NCBI RefSeq assembly: GCF_028473665.1
Contig: NZ_CP098774.1
Span: forward strand, 5,451,501-5,515,500
Direction of reading: 5' to 3'
DNA length: 64,000 nucleotides
Origin: Sphingomonas sp. QA11
GTDB lineage: Bacteria; Pseudomonadota; Alphaproteobacteria; Sphingomonadales; Sphingomonadaceae
In this document: piece after piece, positions 1 through 8,351 of the stretch
Layout of the letters: every line of letters starts with the position of its first letter
How positions within the stretch are numbered: position 1 is the first letter of the stretch
Translations under genes and position numbers: made by a program
Notes under the pieces: model-generated
Seen by the model: the letters and a program-made list of their open reading frames with translations, nothing else
Databases searched by the model: none
What the model was told of the DNA's origin: nothing

Positions 1-920
1 ACGCGACCCCGATTCTCGGCCTGATCCCGGCGGAACGCCACTTCTCCAACGTCGCGCCGGAGGCGGCGCTGTTCTGGCAGGCGATCGATGCCGTCCGGCT
101 GCACGCCCGGATCGGTACCGGCTATGGCATTCCGCAGGCGGGTAACCTGTTCGTCACCGCGGCGGGCGTGCCGGGCAACAATGCTGGCCTCAAGTCGCAG
201 CGGAACACCGGCGTCGACATCGGTGCCGAGATCGCGCTCGGCGGGAACCTGAAGGCTGAAGTGACGGGCTATTACGAATGGTTCTCCAACGAGCTGGTCT
301 CCCAGTCGGCCGGGATCGACCTCCTTGCCTATACCTCGAACGTGCCCCGCTCGGTCCATCGCGGCGTCGAGATCGGGCTGAGCTGGCGGCCATTGCCGGG
401 GTTGCTGCCGGGCGCGAAGCTGGAGGGCAGCTACAGCTATAACGACCACCATTATACCGATTTCAGCGAGCGCCTGAGCGCTGGCCGCTTTTCGACGCTG
501 CTCGATCGCGACGGCAACGCCATCCCCGGCGTGGTCCCGACCTTCGTCAACGGGCGGGCCGGCTACGACCAGCCCGATGGCCCGTTGCGCGGCCTGGGCG
601 GCTTTGCCGAGCTGACCTATCGCGGCCGCTATTTCATCGACAACAGCAACCTGCTCGCGATGCCAGGCTACACGCTGGTCAACCTCAACCTCCATTATGA
701 TCCTCCCCAAAGTGGGAACTGGTTGTCGCGATTCAGTCTCTATGCGTCGGTGCAGAACCTGTTCGACCGGACCTATGTCGGCTCCGCCTCGGTGATCTCC
801 AACAGCCTCAATCCGGCGACGGGGCTCGAGAACCCGGCCTCGGCGCTCTCCGCCACGACGGGCACGATCTATGCCGGCCAGCCGCGCACGGTCTATGCCG
901 GCGTGAAGGCGCGGTTCTAG
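1..920 (+). CDS. TonB-dependent receptor, C-terminal part (5' end outside window)
   Basis: The frame is open from the first bases of the window (codons from position 3) to a TAG at 918-920, so this is the 3' part of a longer gene. The visible ~305 residues alternate aromatic and small residues like outer-membrane beta-strands and carry typical receptor C-terminal phrases (LKSQRNTGVDIGAEIAL, SLYASVQNLFDRTYVGSA). The protein ends VKARF with a terminal Phe, as expected for BAM-assembled barrels. Such receptors import siderophores or other chelates using TonB energy. The PepSY membrane gene starting 13 nt downstream suggests iron-siderophore uptake. The ligand cannot be read from this part. An internal GTG at 168 is not the real start. 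Confidence 0.9.
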   Translation, partial: ATPILGLIPAERHFSNVAPEAALFWQAIDAVRLHARIGTGYGIPQAGNLFVTAAGVPGNNAGLKSQRNTGVDIGAEIALGGNLKAEVTGYYEWFSNELVSQSAGIDLLAYTSNVPRSVHRGVEIGLSWRPLPGLLPGAKLEGSYSYNDHHYTDFSERLSAGRFSTLLDRDGNAIPGVVPTFVNGRAGYDQPDGPLRGLGGFAELTYRGRYFIDNSNLLAMPGYTLVNLNLHYDPPQSGNWLSRFSLYASVQNLFDRTYVGSASVISNSLNPATGLENPASALSATTGTIYAGQPRTVYAGVKARF

Positions 921-933
921 GGGGATGCGAACG

Positions 934-2304
934 ATGAATGATTCCGTCCGCCGCTGGCCGGGCTATAATGCCGTCTGGCGATGGCATTTCTATGCAGGGC
1001 TGTTCTGCATTCCTTTCGTACTGTGGCTGGCCGTCACCGGATCGATCTATCTGTTCAGGCCGCAGATCGAGGCGCTTCTCGATCGGCCTTATGCCCGTCT
1101 GACAGTCGATGGCCCTCCCGCCACCGCCGCCGCCCAGGTCGCCGCGGCGGTGCGGGCGGTGCCGGGGTCGGTGCTCCATCGCTACCAGCTTCCGGAGACG
1201 CCGACCCAGGCGGTGCAGGTGATCGTGGGGGCAGGAAAGGAGGAGACCCGCGTCTATGTGCATCCTCGCACCCTGGCGGTGCTGGCAAAGGTGGATGAGG
1301 ACCAGCGCCCGATGCGCATCGTCTTCCGCCTGCATGGGGAACTCCTCGCGGGCACGCCCGGCTCCTATCTCGTCGAGCTGGCTGCCTCCTGGACGATCGT
1401 GATGATCCTGTCCGGCCTGTTCCTGTGGTGGCCGCGCGGTGGCGGGCTCGGTGGGGTCGTCTATCCCCGGCTTCGATCGGGGGGGCGGCGTTTCTGGCGC
1501 GACCTTCACGGCGTCACCGGTTTCTGGGTGTCGGCTTTCGCGCTGTTCATGCTGCTTTCCGGCCTGCCCTGGGCGAAGAGCTGGGGCGGCTATCTCAGGA
1601 CGATCCGGACCGTCGCCGAGGGGCAGGCGGTCAGGCAGGACTGGACGACGGGTCGGTCAGAGGAACTGAAGGCGCGCGCCGCCGCCGACGCCGGCACCCG
1701 CGCGATGATGGGCGAGCACGCCGAGCATGGTGGCATGGCGATGGCGCATCCCGCGGGCTCCTACGCGCCGCTCGACCGGCTGGTCGCGACGGTGGCGCCG
1801 CTCGGCCTTGCCGCCCCGGTGCTGATCGCCCCGCCGACCGGCATGGGGGCGCCCTGGACCGCGAAATCGGACGCTGCCAATCGTCCGCTGCGCACCGACC
1901 TGACCCTCGACGGCGCAAGCGGCCGGATCCTGTCGCGACGGGATTTCGCCGAACGGCGGTTGGTCGATCGCGTCGTGGGTTATGGTGTCGCCGTGCATGA
2001 GGGGCAGTTGTTCGGCTGGCTGAACCAGTTGATGAACCTGGCGACCGCGCTCGGCCTGATCCTGCTGTCAGTCAGCAGCGTGGTGCTCTGGTGGCGGCGA
2101 CGGCCCGGCGACGTACTGGGTGCGCCCCCTGCGCTGACGCGACGACCCGCTGCGATCGGTTTCTTCGCCCTGCTGATCGCGCTGGGCCTGTTCCTGCCGC
2201 TGCTCGGCGCCACGCTGGTTGCCGTCCTGTTGACCGAGTGGCTGGTGCTGCGCCGATTGCCGCGGGCGCGGCTCTGGCTCGGCCTGCCGGTTCGTCCGGC
2301 CTGA
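934..2304 (+). CDS. PepSY-associated membrane protein (iron/siderophore uptake partner)
   Basis: A 456-aa inner-membrane protein of the PepSY-TM family. The N-terminus (WRWHFYAGLFCIPFVLWLAVTG) is the diagnostic first helix. More helices lie around residues 140-165 and 190-210, and two or three at the C-terminus. A His/Met-rich loop (GEHAEHGGMAMAHP) sits near residue 265. Members commonly lie next to TonB siderophore receptors and some reduce ferric siderophores. The gene follows a receptor at 13 nt, so co-transcription is likely. ATG 934 is preferred over ATG 925 because GGGGA at 921-925 is well spaced for it. The substrate is inferred from context only. Confidence 0.85.
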   Translation: MNDSVRRWPGYNAVWRWHFYAGLFCIPFVLWLAVTGSIYLFRPQIEALLDRPYARLTVDGPPATAAAQVAAAVRAVPGSVLHRYQLPETPTQAVQVIVGAGKEETRVYVHPRTLAVLAKVDEDQRPMRIVFRLHGELLAGTPGSYLVELAASWTIVMILSGLFLWWPRGGGLGGVVYPRLRSGGRRFWRDLHGVTGFWVSAFALFMLLSGLPWAKSWGGYLRTIRTVAEGQAVRQDWTTGRSEELKARAAADAGTRAMMGEHAEHGGMAMAHPAGSYAPLDRLVATVAPLGLAAPVLIAPPTGMGAPWTAKSDAANRPLRTDLTLDGASGRILSRRDFAERRLVDRVVGYGVAVHEGQLFGWLNQLMNLATALGLILLSVSSVVLWWRRRPGDVLGAPPALTRRPAAIGFFALLIALGLFLPLLGATLVAVLLTEWLVLRRLPRARLWLGLPVRPA

Positions 2305-2537
2305 TGTGCGAGGAAGCGGGGCCGTCGCGATCGGGCGACGGCACCGCTGGCTTCTGATGATCCGTCCTGAGCGGCAATCCGGTCGGCAGAGGAGTCCCAA
2401 ATCGGGTATCGCACCCCATTGCAGGTCCTTCCTTTCGGCCGCATCTTCAGCGAAAGGAGTAGCATGTTCGTGCGTACCCACTTCCAGGCCGGGTCGAGTC
2501 GACCGGCCCTCTCTCCCCTCCTTCGGATGCCTGCGGC

Positions 2538-2801
2538 ATGAGCGGCACTGATCGCAAGGCAGCCTCCGGCCGCGCCGCCGCCGAAGCCGATCTCGCAGCG
2601 CTGATCCGCGCCGCGCTCGCCATCGCCGACGACATGGGCCTTAGCGGCGTAGGGCTCAGGCTCGACCAGGCGCTGATCGAGCTGACCGGCGAGGGCTCGG
2701 CCCCGGACATGGACGACGCGTCGCTCGACGATATCGCGCCACTCACCGGCTTCCACCGCCCCGGCCCGGGCGGCAATGGCGAAAGCGCTCTGCTGGGCTG
2801 A
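2538..2801 (+). CDS. Small hypothetical protein
   Basis: An 87-aa protein with an Ala-rich predicted amphipathic helix (about residues 17-50, containing ALAIADDMGLSGVGLRLDQAL) and an acidic stretch (PDMDDASLDDIAP). There are no membrane segments and no signal peptide. Codon use looks coding, with strong GC bias at third positions in the central part. No convincing Shine-Dalgarno sequence precedes ATG 2538. It stands alone between the PepSY gene and a degenerate region. The family is not recognised. The 2305-2537 stretch before it holds nothing identifiable, and neither does 2802-3082 after it. Confidence 0.5.
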   Translation: MSGTDRKAASGRAAAEADLAALIRAALAIADDMGLSGVGLRLDQALIELTGEGSAPDMDDASLDDIAPLTGFHRPGPGGNGESALLG

Positions 2802-3082
2802 CGCCTGTCCGGTCGTCCGCCTAGAACGCGTTCGACCGGATCATCCGGCGCATCACGTCATCCAGCCGCGAAGCGCACCGAGGCACCGGATATTTGATGC
2901 AATCGGCATTGCGGATCGCTTCCCAGCGATGTGTGGCCGAGCGGGCGGTGATATCTCCATCGCCTGGTTTGCCGCCAGCCAGCCGAACATCGGTCGCGGC
3001 GATCGCCTGGTGATCTCCCGTACCGGTGTGGCTCCGGTCAGCACCGCGGCGCGGGCGATGGCGAAATCGGTATAGTGGGCGC

Positions 3083-3483
3083 TTATTGTCCCTGTGCCGC
3101 CAGCGCATCATGCCGCTCATCTTCCGGGGTCAGAATGACCGTCAACGGGTCGAAGATGTCGGAAAGCAGGTCGTTCAGGTGGTCGTTCTGAGCTGATAGG
3201 CGAAGCACCCTGTCGGTAGCCCGCGAAGCCTCGTTATTACAGGCCTGCAACTCGTTCGGGCCGTGGTAGGGGGGCGCACCCTGGCATTTCTCACGCTTCC
3301 AGCGAATGGCCGCGATGACGCGCGCGGCCCGTTGCGGCGTTGCGGCGCTGGTTTCGGAGGAAGTGGCTGTCTGGGTCTGCGCCGGCTCCGCTGAGGGTTC
3401 CGCTCGGATTCCCTCGGTGACGAATGGCAGGACGCGAGCCCCATGGTGATGCGCAGCGCGCTATGCCGGCCCGTTATTCTCAA
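3083..3483 (-). pseudogene. Frameshifted small gene
   Basis: On the minus strand the frame ending with TAA at 3083-3085 is open for about 125 codons up to a TAG at 3461-3463. It reads like protein (ATPQRAARVIAAIRWKREKC, then SAQNDHLNDLLSDIF, then LTPEDERHDALAAQGQ) but has no start codon near its 5' end. A TTG at 3483, overlapping the stop of the upstream lipoprotein gene, opens another frame. One extra G in the GGGG run at about 3443-3446 would join the two frames. This is either a recent frameshift or a sequencing error. The product is a polar, partly helical protein of unknown family, probably co-transcribed with 3480-4163. Confidence 0.45.
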
Positions 3484-4163
3484 CCTTGGCTACCCTTCGT
3501 ACAGTGATCGCGTTCCGGCTTCGGCTCCTCCGACGCCAGGAAGAAGACGACGGAGCCACTTTCGGTATAAGATGCTGAGCCATCCTTCTCCGCGATGAAC
3601 GGCTTGCCGATGATGCGTTCGAAGACGGCGCGATCCATTGAGCAATAATAGGACGCATATTCGCGGCCATTCGCGATTCTGATGATCTCATATTCCGGAA
3701 GGCCGCTCTCTACTCCATGATAACCGAATATATCGATCGACCCAGGTGTCTTCCTGATACCAACATCATCGATAAAATTGGTGAAATTGGCAATTACCTT
3801 GCCTTTATCATTATTGATTTCGGCATATTGGGAATCGTCGTTCATGAAGACATCGATCTTATAATATCGGGAGGCCGAGTCCCCGGGAAAGCGAAACCAC
3901 GTCATTCCCGGGGCAGGGATGGTGCCGTCCCCCGAATATGTGACCCACCCGTCGGCGCCCGGATTGGGATAGCGCTGGACGATGTCGCTTGTGGGTTTGC
4001 TGGCTTTCGGCCTGGGCGTCGCAGCCGCCGCAAGAGCTTTGTGCGCAGGCGGTACCGTCGCCGCTTTCGGGCCAGCCGCATTGCTCGAAGCACCGTCACC
4101 CCCACAGCCGGCACAGGCGAACAGCGCCGCTACCAGGATAAGACGGCCCAGCCCATGTTGCAT
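3480..4163 (-). CDS. Putative lipoprotein of unknown function
   Basis: A 227-aa protein starting with a lipoprotein-type signal (LILVAALFACAGC, candidate lipidated Cys within residues 17-20). A low-complexity Ala/Pro/Lys linker runs to about residue 55. The folded part is rich in Tyr, Asp and Asn (ADGWVTYSGDGTIP, SRYYKIDVFMNDDSQY, IDIFGYHGVESG). Two Cys residues near the C-terminus could form a disulfide. The DNA has lower GC and more AT-ending codons than neighbours, hinting at horizontal origin. It lies 93 nt downstream of the M23 endopeptidase on the same strand and overlaps the broken gene after it. The family is not recognised; a surface or periplasmic location is expected. Confidence 0.75.
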   Translation of the reverse strand: MQHGLGRLILVAALFACAGCGGDGASSNAAGPKAATVPPAHKALAAAATPRPKASKPTSDIVQRYPNPGADGWVTYSGDGTIPAPGMTWFRFPGDSASRYYKIDVFMNDDSQYAEINNDKGKVIANFTNFIDDVGIRKTPGSIDIFGYHGVESGLPEYEIIRIANGREYASYYCSMDRAVFERIIGKPFIAEKDGSASYTESGSVVFFLASEEPKPERDHCTKGSQG

Positions 4164-4256
4164 GATTCAGCCCCCCGCGCGATGCGCCAATGCTCCCCTT
4201 TTGTTCTCACAAAGTCAACCTGTGTGTTCGGCCCCATTCGGTGGTGGGGCGCCTCG

Positions 4257-5984
4257 TCAGCGCCCGTGAGCGGGCAACTTCCCTGTGAGCCATAGAGCAG
4301 GATCATAGGTCTTCTTCATGTCGAGACTGCGAACCTCGAAATGAAGGTGGCTGCCTTTGCCGGCGGCGTTTCCCGTCACACCCAGTCGACCGATCTCCTG
4401 GCCGCGACGAACCGGCATTCCCTCCTTCAAAGGTGGTCGCGCGTCCAGATGCGCATAGAGAGTAAGATATCCATCGGGATGACGGATGATGACATAATTT
4501 CCCCAGCCATCCATTGTCTTTCCATCCACCATTTGGGGCTTCTTCGTTTTCGGATCGATCACCGCCTTGCCGGTTTTTTGGTCGATGAGCGGGATTTTCT
4601 TGCGCTGCGTCCTAACGCCGAGGACCACGCCATCGGCAGCAGCCCCGATTGGCGTGCCGATTTCCCCAGGCAGATCATTGCCCTTATGTTTGCGTCCGCT
4701 TCTCTTCACTCCGCTCAAATCATAACTGCCGTTGGAATAGTATTTCCCTCTGGAATCCTGCTCTCCTTTGCGAGCAGTTCGCCCACCGCCAGGCACAGGC
4801 CAGGCTCTTCCTGGAGCCTGCCCACCAGCCGGCGGGGCCGTGGGGTCCGCCGGACGCTTACCCACGACGACGACATCATGTTTGGGGTCGATATAGTCGG
4901 ATAGTCTTTTGACGAATTCCCTAGTGCGTTCCAGTTCGCCATCCTGCGCTGCGAATTCGGCAGCCCTGTCTCGTACGGCAGCAATCTCGTTGTAGTCGCC
5001 GGATCGCGTGAAGTTCTCGAGGACCGAATCTATCGTAAATTCGCGCAGATGACCCTCAAGCCAAGCTGGCGCATCTGGCTTGTCGGCTGCGTCGAGGAAA
5101 CTGCGCGCGATATCGCCACCCCCATCGGGAGCGAGTTCGATCAAATCCCTCGGATAGCCTTCATTGCCACCTGCCTGAGCGGATGGTGCGTCAGATTCGG
5201 GAACGGGCCTTTCTGTCTGGCCATTTTCTTGCTGCGGAGGTGGCGCCGCCGCTTCGTCCAGCGCGGAATCGTTGGTCGTGATCGTCTCGCCGGGGGCGCC
5301 CCTGAGGAATAGAGCCGGACTCGAGGACGACGAAGCCTGACCGTCCGGACCAACCATGAACGCGGCATTCGAAAAATGCGGCGCACCCGCGGGATCGTCA
5401 TTGTGAAGATTGGGGGCAAGATTCCGATTAGCATCGGATGGCGCCGGTCGGGCGCCGACAGAGCCACCCCCCAGCACCTTGTATCCACCCGACTTCCACC
5501 ACCAGATCGCCTGGTCGGCGGTGTAGGTGAACGGCACCAGCCCCTCGGCGATCAGCGCATGGCCGAGATATTTGTCCACCTCCTCATAGGTCGCGGCGCG
5601 CTCGCCTTTGGTCACTTCATCGAGGTCGTCCATCGTGCGCGACATCAGCGCCATCGCCATATAGCCGCCCTTGGGATGCCGCATGCTCAGATGGTCGGGC
5701 ACCTTCCAGCTTGAGGGCGGTCCGTCCCACATCGATGGCGGCGGGGCGGGCGGCCGCTCAGGGCGTGGGCGGGCGAGGTGTGCGTTCTCTTCCAGGAAGC
5801 GATGCATCCATTGCTCGTCCGTCTCCTCCTCCTCCTCCGGCGCTGCCCTCACCTCGGGGGCTGGCGCATCCGGGATCGCTTCCTGCGGCTCGGGCGCCGC
5901 GCCGACCGCCTCCGGCATCGCGGCGGGCACGTTGACGGGATCGCCGGCATTCTCGCCGTCGGTCGAAGGGGTAATTGCAGCCAT
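4257..5984 (-). CDS. M23 (LytM-type) zinc endopeptidase without signal peptide
   Basis: A 575-aa protein. The C-terminal ~150 residues are a complete M23 domain: HKGND (H and D ligands, about residue 431) followed by GTPIGAAADGVV, then YAHLD, and HLHFEV (HxH, about residue 545). M23 enzymes cleave peptidoglycan cross-links. Residues 1-90 are Pro/Glu/Ala-rich and acidic with no signal peptide or membrane helix, which is unusual for a wall hydrolase. The middle has DEQWMHRFLEENAHL and YKVLGGGSVGARPAP and is not recognised. A ~20-residue Lys-rich insertion (KKIPLIDQKTGK) sits inside the M23 domain. A strong AGGAGGT lies 5 nt before ATG 5984 but inside a palindrome. Alternative export, release by lysis, or an effector role are all possible. 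Confidence 0.85.
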   Translation of the reverse strand: MAAITPSTDGENAGDPVNVPAAMPEAVGAAPEPQEAIPDAPAPEVRAAPEEEEETDEQWMHRFLEENAHLARPRPERPPAPPPSMWDGPPSSWKVPDHLSMRHPKGGYMAMALMSRTMDDLDEVTKGERAATYEEVDKYLGHALIAEGLVPFTYTADQAIWWWKSGGYKVLGGGSVGARPAPSDANRNLAPNLHNDDPAGAPHFSNAAFMVGPDGQASSSSSPALFLRGAPGETITTNDSALDEAAAPPPQQENGQTERPVPESDAPSAQAGGNEGYPRDLIELAPDGGGDIARSFLDAADKPDAPAWLEGHLREFTIDSVLENFTRSGDYNEIAAVRDRAAEFAAQDGELERTREFVKRLSDYIDPKHDVVVVGKRPADPTAPPAGGQAPGRAWPVPGGGRTARKGEQDSRGKYYSNGSYDLSGVKRSGRKHKGNDLPGEIGTPIGAAADGVVLGVRTQRKKIPLIDQKTGKAVIDPKTKKPQMVDGKTMDGWGNYVIIRHPDGYLTLYAHLDARPPLKEGMPVRRGQEIGRLGVTGNAAGKGSHLHFEVRSLDMKKTYDPALWLTGKLPAHGR

Positions 5985-5989
5985 GGGGT

Positions 5990-6008
5990 ACCTCCTGGTT
6001 CAGGAGGT
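5990..6008 (-). promoter_or_regulatory. Hairpin burying the Shine-Dalgarno of the M23 gene
   Basis: The leader of the M23 gene contains a perfect palindrome: arms of 8 bp (ACCTCCTG and CAGGAGGT) around a 3-nt loop. On the mRNA the 3' arm is the Shine-Dalgarno sequence AGGAGGT, 5 nt before ATG. The ribosome site would be paired in a stem, which suggests translational repression or dependence on upstream translation. The palindrome is seen directly; the regulatory role is inferred. Confidence 0.5.
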
Positions 6009-6054
6009 GGCTAGTCCGGTTGGCCGGCGGTTTGAATCAACTGCCTGCCGCCGC

Positions 6055-6457
6055 CTAGTTGTTCCCGCCGAACAGCCCGGTCATCATCCGCCGCTGGAAC
6101 TCGACGCCGATCGATAGCGCCCTTGGCGGCTGCAAGGAAGCTGTCCTTCTGGCAGATCAGGCGACCGCCATAGTCGGAGAGTTTCAACGGCAGGATCGCG
6201 CCCGGCGTGGGCGAGGCGAAGGCCACACGCGCCTTGCCCGATCCATTGACGAGGCGCTTGCCCGCACCGAATAGCTTGCCCATGAAGCCGCCATCCCCGC
6301 CGCCGCTGCCGTCACCTAACACCGCTGTCATGCCGACCGCCGCGTCCTTCCAGGCCAGCGCGCCAGCCTCGGCCATCACGCTCTCGCCCGGATCGAGCTC
6401 GATCTCAAGGAACTGAAGTTCCTGCCCCTTGATCTCGAAATCGATGTCGTCGGCGAT
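6055..6457 (-). pseudogene. AIM24 / TIGR00266-family gene remnant
   Basis: The minus strand encodes ADDIDFEIKGQELQFLEIEL, DPGESVMAEAGALAWKD, GKLFGAGKRLVNGSGKA and GAILPLKLSDYGGRLICQKDSFLAAAKG. This is the characteristic order of the AIM24 (TIGR00266) family. Three lesions are visible. The expected ATG is ATC (6455-6457), with no in-frame start upstream. The frame breaks after FLAAAKGA, and the family sequence resumes in the next frame as SIGVEFQRRMMTGLFGGNN. A TAG at 6055-6057 then removes the last third of the domain. The intact family is soluble, with a mostly unknown role. The remnant sits 70 nt upstream of the M23 gene on the same strand. Confidence 0.75.
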
Positions 6458-6591
6458 GCCCGCGCTGCGGTGATGCGTCCAGGGGCTTGGATTGGTCGTG
6501 GTGGAGGCTCCCGATGGTTCGGCGCAGCCCTAGCCTGGCCCGCACGCGATTCGCGAATGCGGCCTGAGGCACCCCGGCAATTCGGTCGCCC

Positions 6592-6879
6592 TCAGAGCTG
6601 ACTGAGTTCCTCGCGCTCCCGGTCAAGGTCGGCGCTTGCGGCGCGTACCGACTGCACATCGAACGACGGTATCTTGCCTGGCTGGTCGGCTTCCTTGCGG
6701 ACGACCGCGACCAGTTTAGGCGCGCTGCTCAGCAACAGTGTCGCCATTCCCTCTTCTGCGCTGCCGAAAATCAGATAGCGACCGGCCATGATGGCCTGTT
6801 CCGCTGCCGTTCGAAGGTCCGGCGCGATGCCCGCACGGAAAGCGACGCGGGCCTCGACCCTTCGCCTGAAAACCTGCAC
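6592..6879 (-). CDS. Hypothetical protein, paralogue of 35859-36233
   Basis: A 95-aa protein starting at GTG 6879, chosen because AGGGAGGG lies 8 nt upstream. The frame is open much further 5', but that part is not protein-like. The core AEQAIMAGRYLIFGSAEE, then LLLSSAPKLVAVVRKEAD aligns without gaps to AKEAIERGRYLVFAPVAD and LLLGTTPRLVASVLRQAD of the gene at 35859-36233. It looks like a small alpha/beta fold with no signal peptide, and the family is not recognised. Two diverged copies in one window argue that it is a real protein. The C-terminus is charged (DLDREREEL). Confidence 0.65.
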   Translation of the reverse strand: MQVFRRRVEARVAFRAGIAPDLRTAAEQAIMAGRYLIFGSAEEGMATLLLSSAPKLVAVVRKEADQPGKIPSFDVQSVRAASADLDREREELSQL

Positions 6880-7216
6880 TGATGCGACCCTCCCTGGAGT
6901 TCCTGCTCCTGTCCCCCGTATAGGTCCGATGCGGTACTGAACACAAATCGGGAAACACCCAAAAAGGAAATAATTCCGCGAGGCTGATACCGGGCCGGAC
7001 GATGGCGGTGCCGCCCGGCAGCCCCAGGCGGCCAGCCGCCGTCGATGGTTGATGCCACTGTAACGAAGCCGGATTTCGGCCCGCCGGCCATGCCATGGGG
7101 CTGGCAGTTTCGACGTCCCCGATCCATCCGACTGGTTGCCGTCAGGGGGTTGATCAAACTCACGCCGGCCCGCCACGTCGTCGATATCGCCTGGCTTGAT
7201 CCGGGATGGACATTGT
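6880..7216. other. Intergenic stretch, no gene recognised
   Basis: About 340 bases between the 95-aa gene (minus) and the end of the AlkD-like gene (minus). Open frames here look like shadows of each other and lack ribosome sites. The sequence just upstream of 6879 carries the AGGGAGGG ribosome site and a moderately AT-rich patch at 6950-6975 that could hold the promoter. Confidence 0.4.
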
Positions 7217-7918
7217 TCAGGGCGACGTTTCACTCGTCCGATCATCCGCCCTCGCGAACGCACGCATTGCGTCCTTCCCGTTCCACCGCGCCGTCCGATC
7301 CGTGGAGGCTGCCAGCCGTGCCGCGGTCTCGCGTGCCGCCGTCTGCAACGCCGGGCTCGCCTTCAACCCGATCGCGCGCAACGCCCAGTTGACCGCCTTC
7401 TTCACGAAATTGCGCTCGTCGGTCGCGCACGCCTCGATCAGCGCCAGCCCGTGCCGATATTCCGCGTCGTCCCCGCGTCGATGGATCGCGCGGCACGCCA
7501 GCAGCGCAAAGGCCGCCCGCCGCCCGAATTCGTCGTTCAACGCAGCCCATTGGTCGATCTTGGCAAAGGCATGCGGCACCCGGTCGAACAGCTTGGCGCA
7601 GACCGTGTCGACGATTGCCCAATTGTCGAAATCAAGGCGCCACGCGTCCATCTGCTCGGGGGACACCAGCGCCGGATCGTCGACCATCGAGGCGACCATC
7701 CGCGCCTCGTACCAGCCGGTCTCCCACAACGCGCTGGCCAACGCATGATCCGGATAGAGCGGCTTCGCGATGGCCTGCATCGCCGCCATCTGCACCCCTA
7801 TCGCCTTGTCGGCATGGATGCCGAAGCGGGGACCCATCTCCTCCCGGACCCGGGCTGATGTCGCGCGCTCCAGCGCGTGCAGCACATCCGCGACCCGGTC
7901 CTTGATGTCTGCCGTCAT
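7217..7918 (-). CDS. AlkD-like DNA alkylation repair protein
   Basis: A 233-aa all-helical protein matching the AlkD/HEAT-like DNA glycosylase family in length and pattern: GVQMAAMQAIAKPLYPDHAL, then LWETGWYEARMVASMVDDPA, DFDNWAIVDTVCAKLFDRV, and NFVKKAVNWALRAIG. Family members excise N3- or N7-alkylated purines and hold DNA on a concave HEAT surface. The W..D pair in DNWAIVD is the region carrying conserved catalytic residues in the family. No signal peptide is present, so it acts in the cytoplasm. It is a single gene with ATG at 7918. The activity is inferred from the family; some members are non-enzymatic. Confidence 0.8.
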   Translation of the reverse strand: MTADIKDRVADVLHALERATSARVREEMGPRFGIHADKAIGVQMAAMQAIAKPLYPDHALASALWETGWYEARMVASMVDDPALVSPEQMDAWRLDFDNWAIVDTVCAKLFDRVPHAFAKIDQWAALNDEFGRRAAFALLACRAIHRRGDDAEYRHGLALIEACATDERNFVKKAVNWALRAIGLKASPALQTAARETAARLAASTDRTARWNGKDAMRAFARADDRTSETSP

Positions 7919-8351
7919 GGTTCAGCCGGCCTTGTTCTCATGATCTCCGGGCTCCGGTCATAGCGACGGGTGATTTGATCGCGAAGAAGAACGACTCGCC
8001 GCGGTCGATAATGTCCCGACATCTGCCATCGGGGCCGCGGCTACCGGGGTTATCCGGAGTTGGGCTGGCCCCGACTCGGGCGGTTACCGTGAAAACACCT
8101 AGTTTACGATCGCGGCGAAAGGGATTCTATGACGCCTCAGCCAACCGATTTCGGGGTCTCCCGTTTTGCGGTGGCATGATTGGGCCGAGGGCCGCGAAAG
8201 CGGTTTTGCGGGCCAATTTCTCGATCAAGCCGTTACAATGCGTGTCTGCGAATTCCGAAATTGCGGGGGCCACCGAACTTTGGGATTCGCAGCCGTATGT
8301 CCCACGCACTGAACCAGGCAGGCTGGCGGAAGATCGCGGCAAGCGACAGCA
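7919..8351. other. Intergenic stretch, no gene recognised
   Basis: About 430 bases with mixed base composition (stretches such as 8090-8230 are less GC-rich than the genome). The open frames on either strand carry no recognisable motif or ribosome site. It could hold the promoter of the AlkD-like gene near 7920-7970. Otherwise it looks like decayed sequence. Confidence 0.4.

Noticed and set aside
3717..4295. Plus-strand frame opposite the lipoprotein gene
   Set aside because: The minus strand gives a proper signal peptide with lipobox; the plus-strand product has no pattern.
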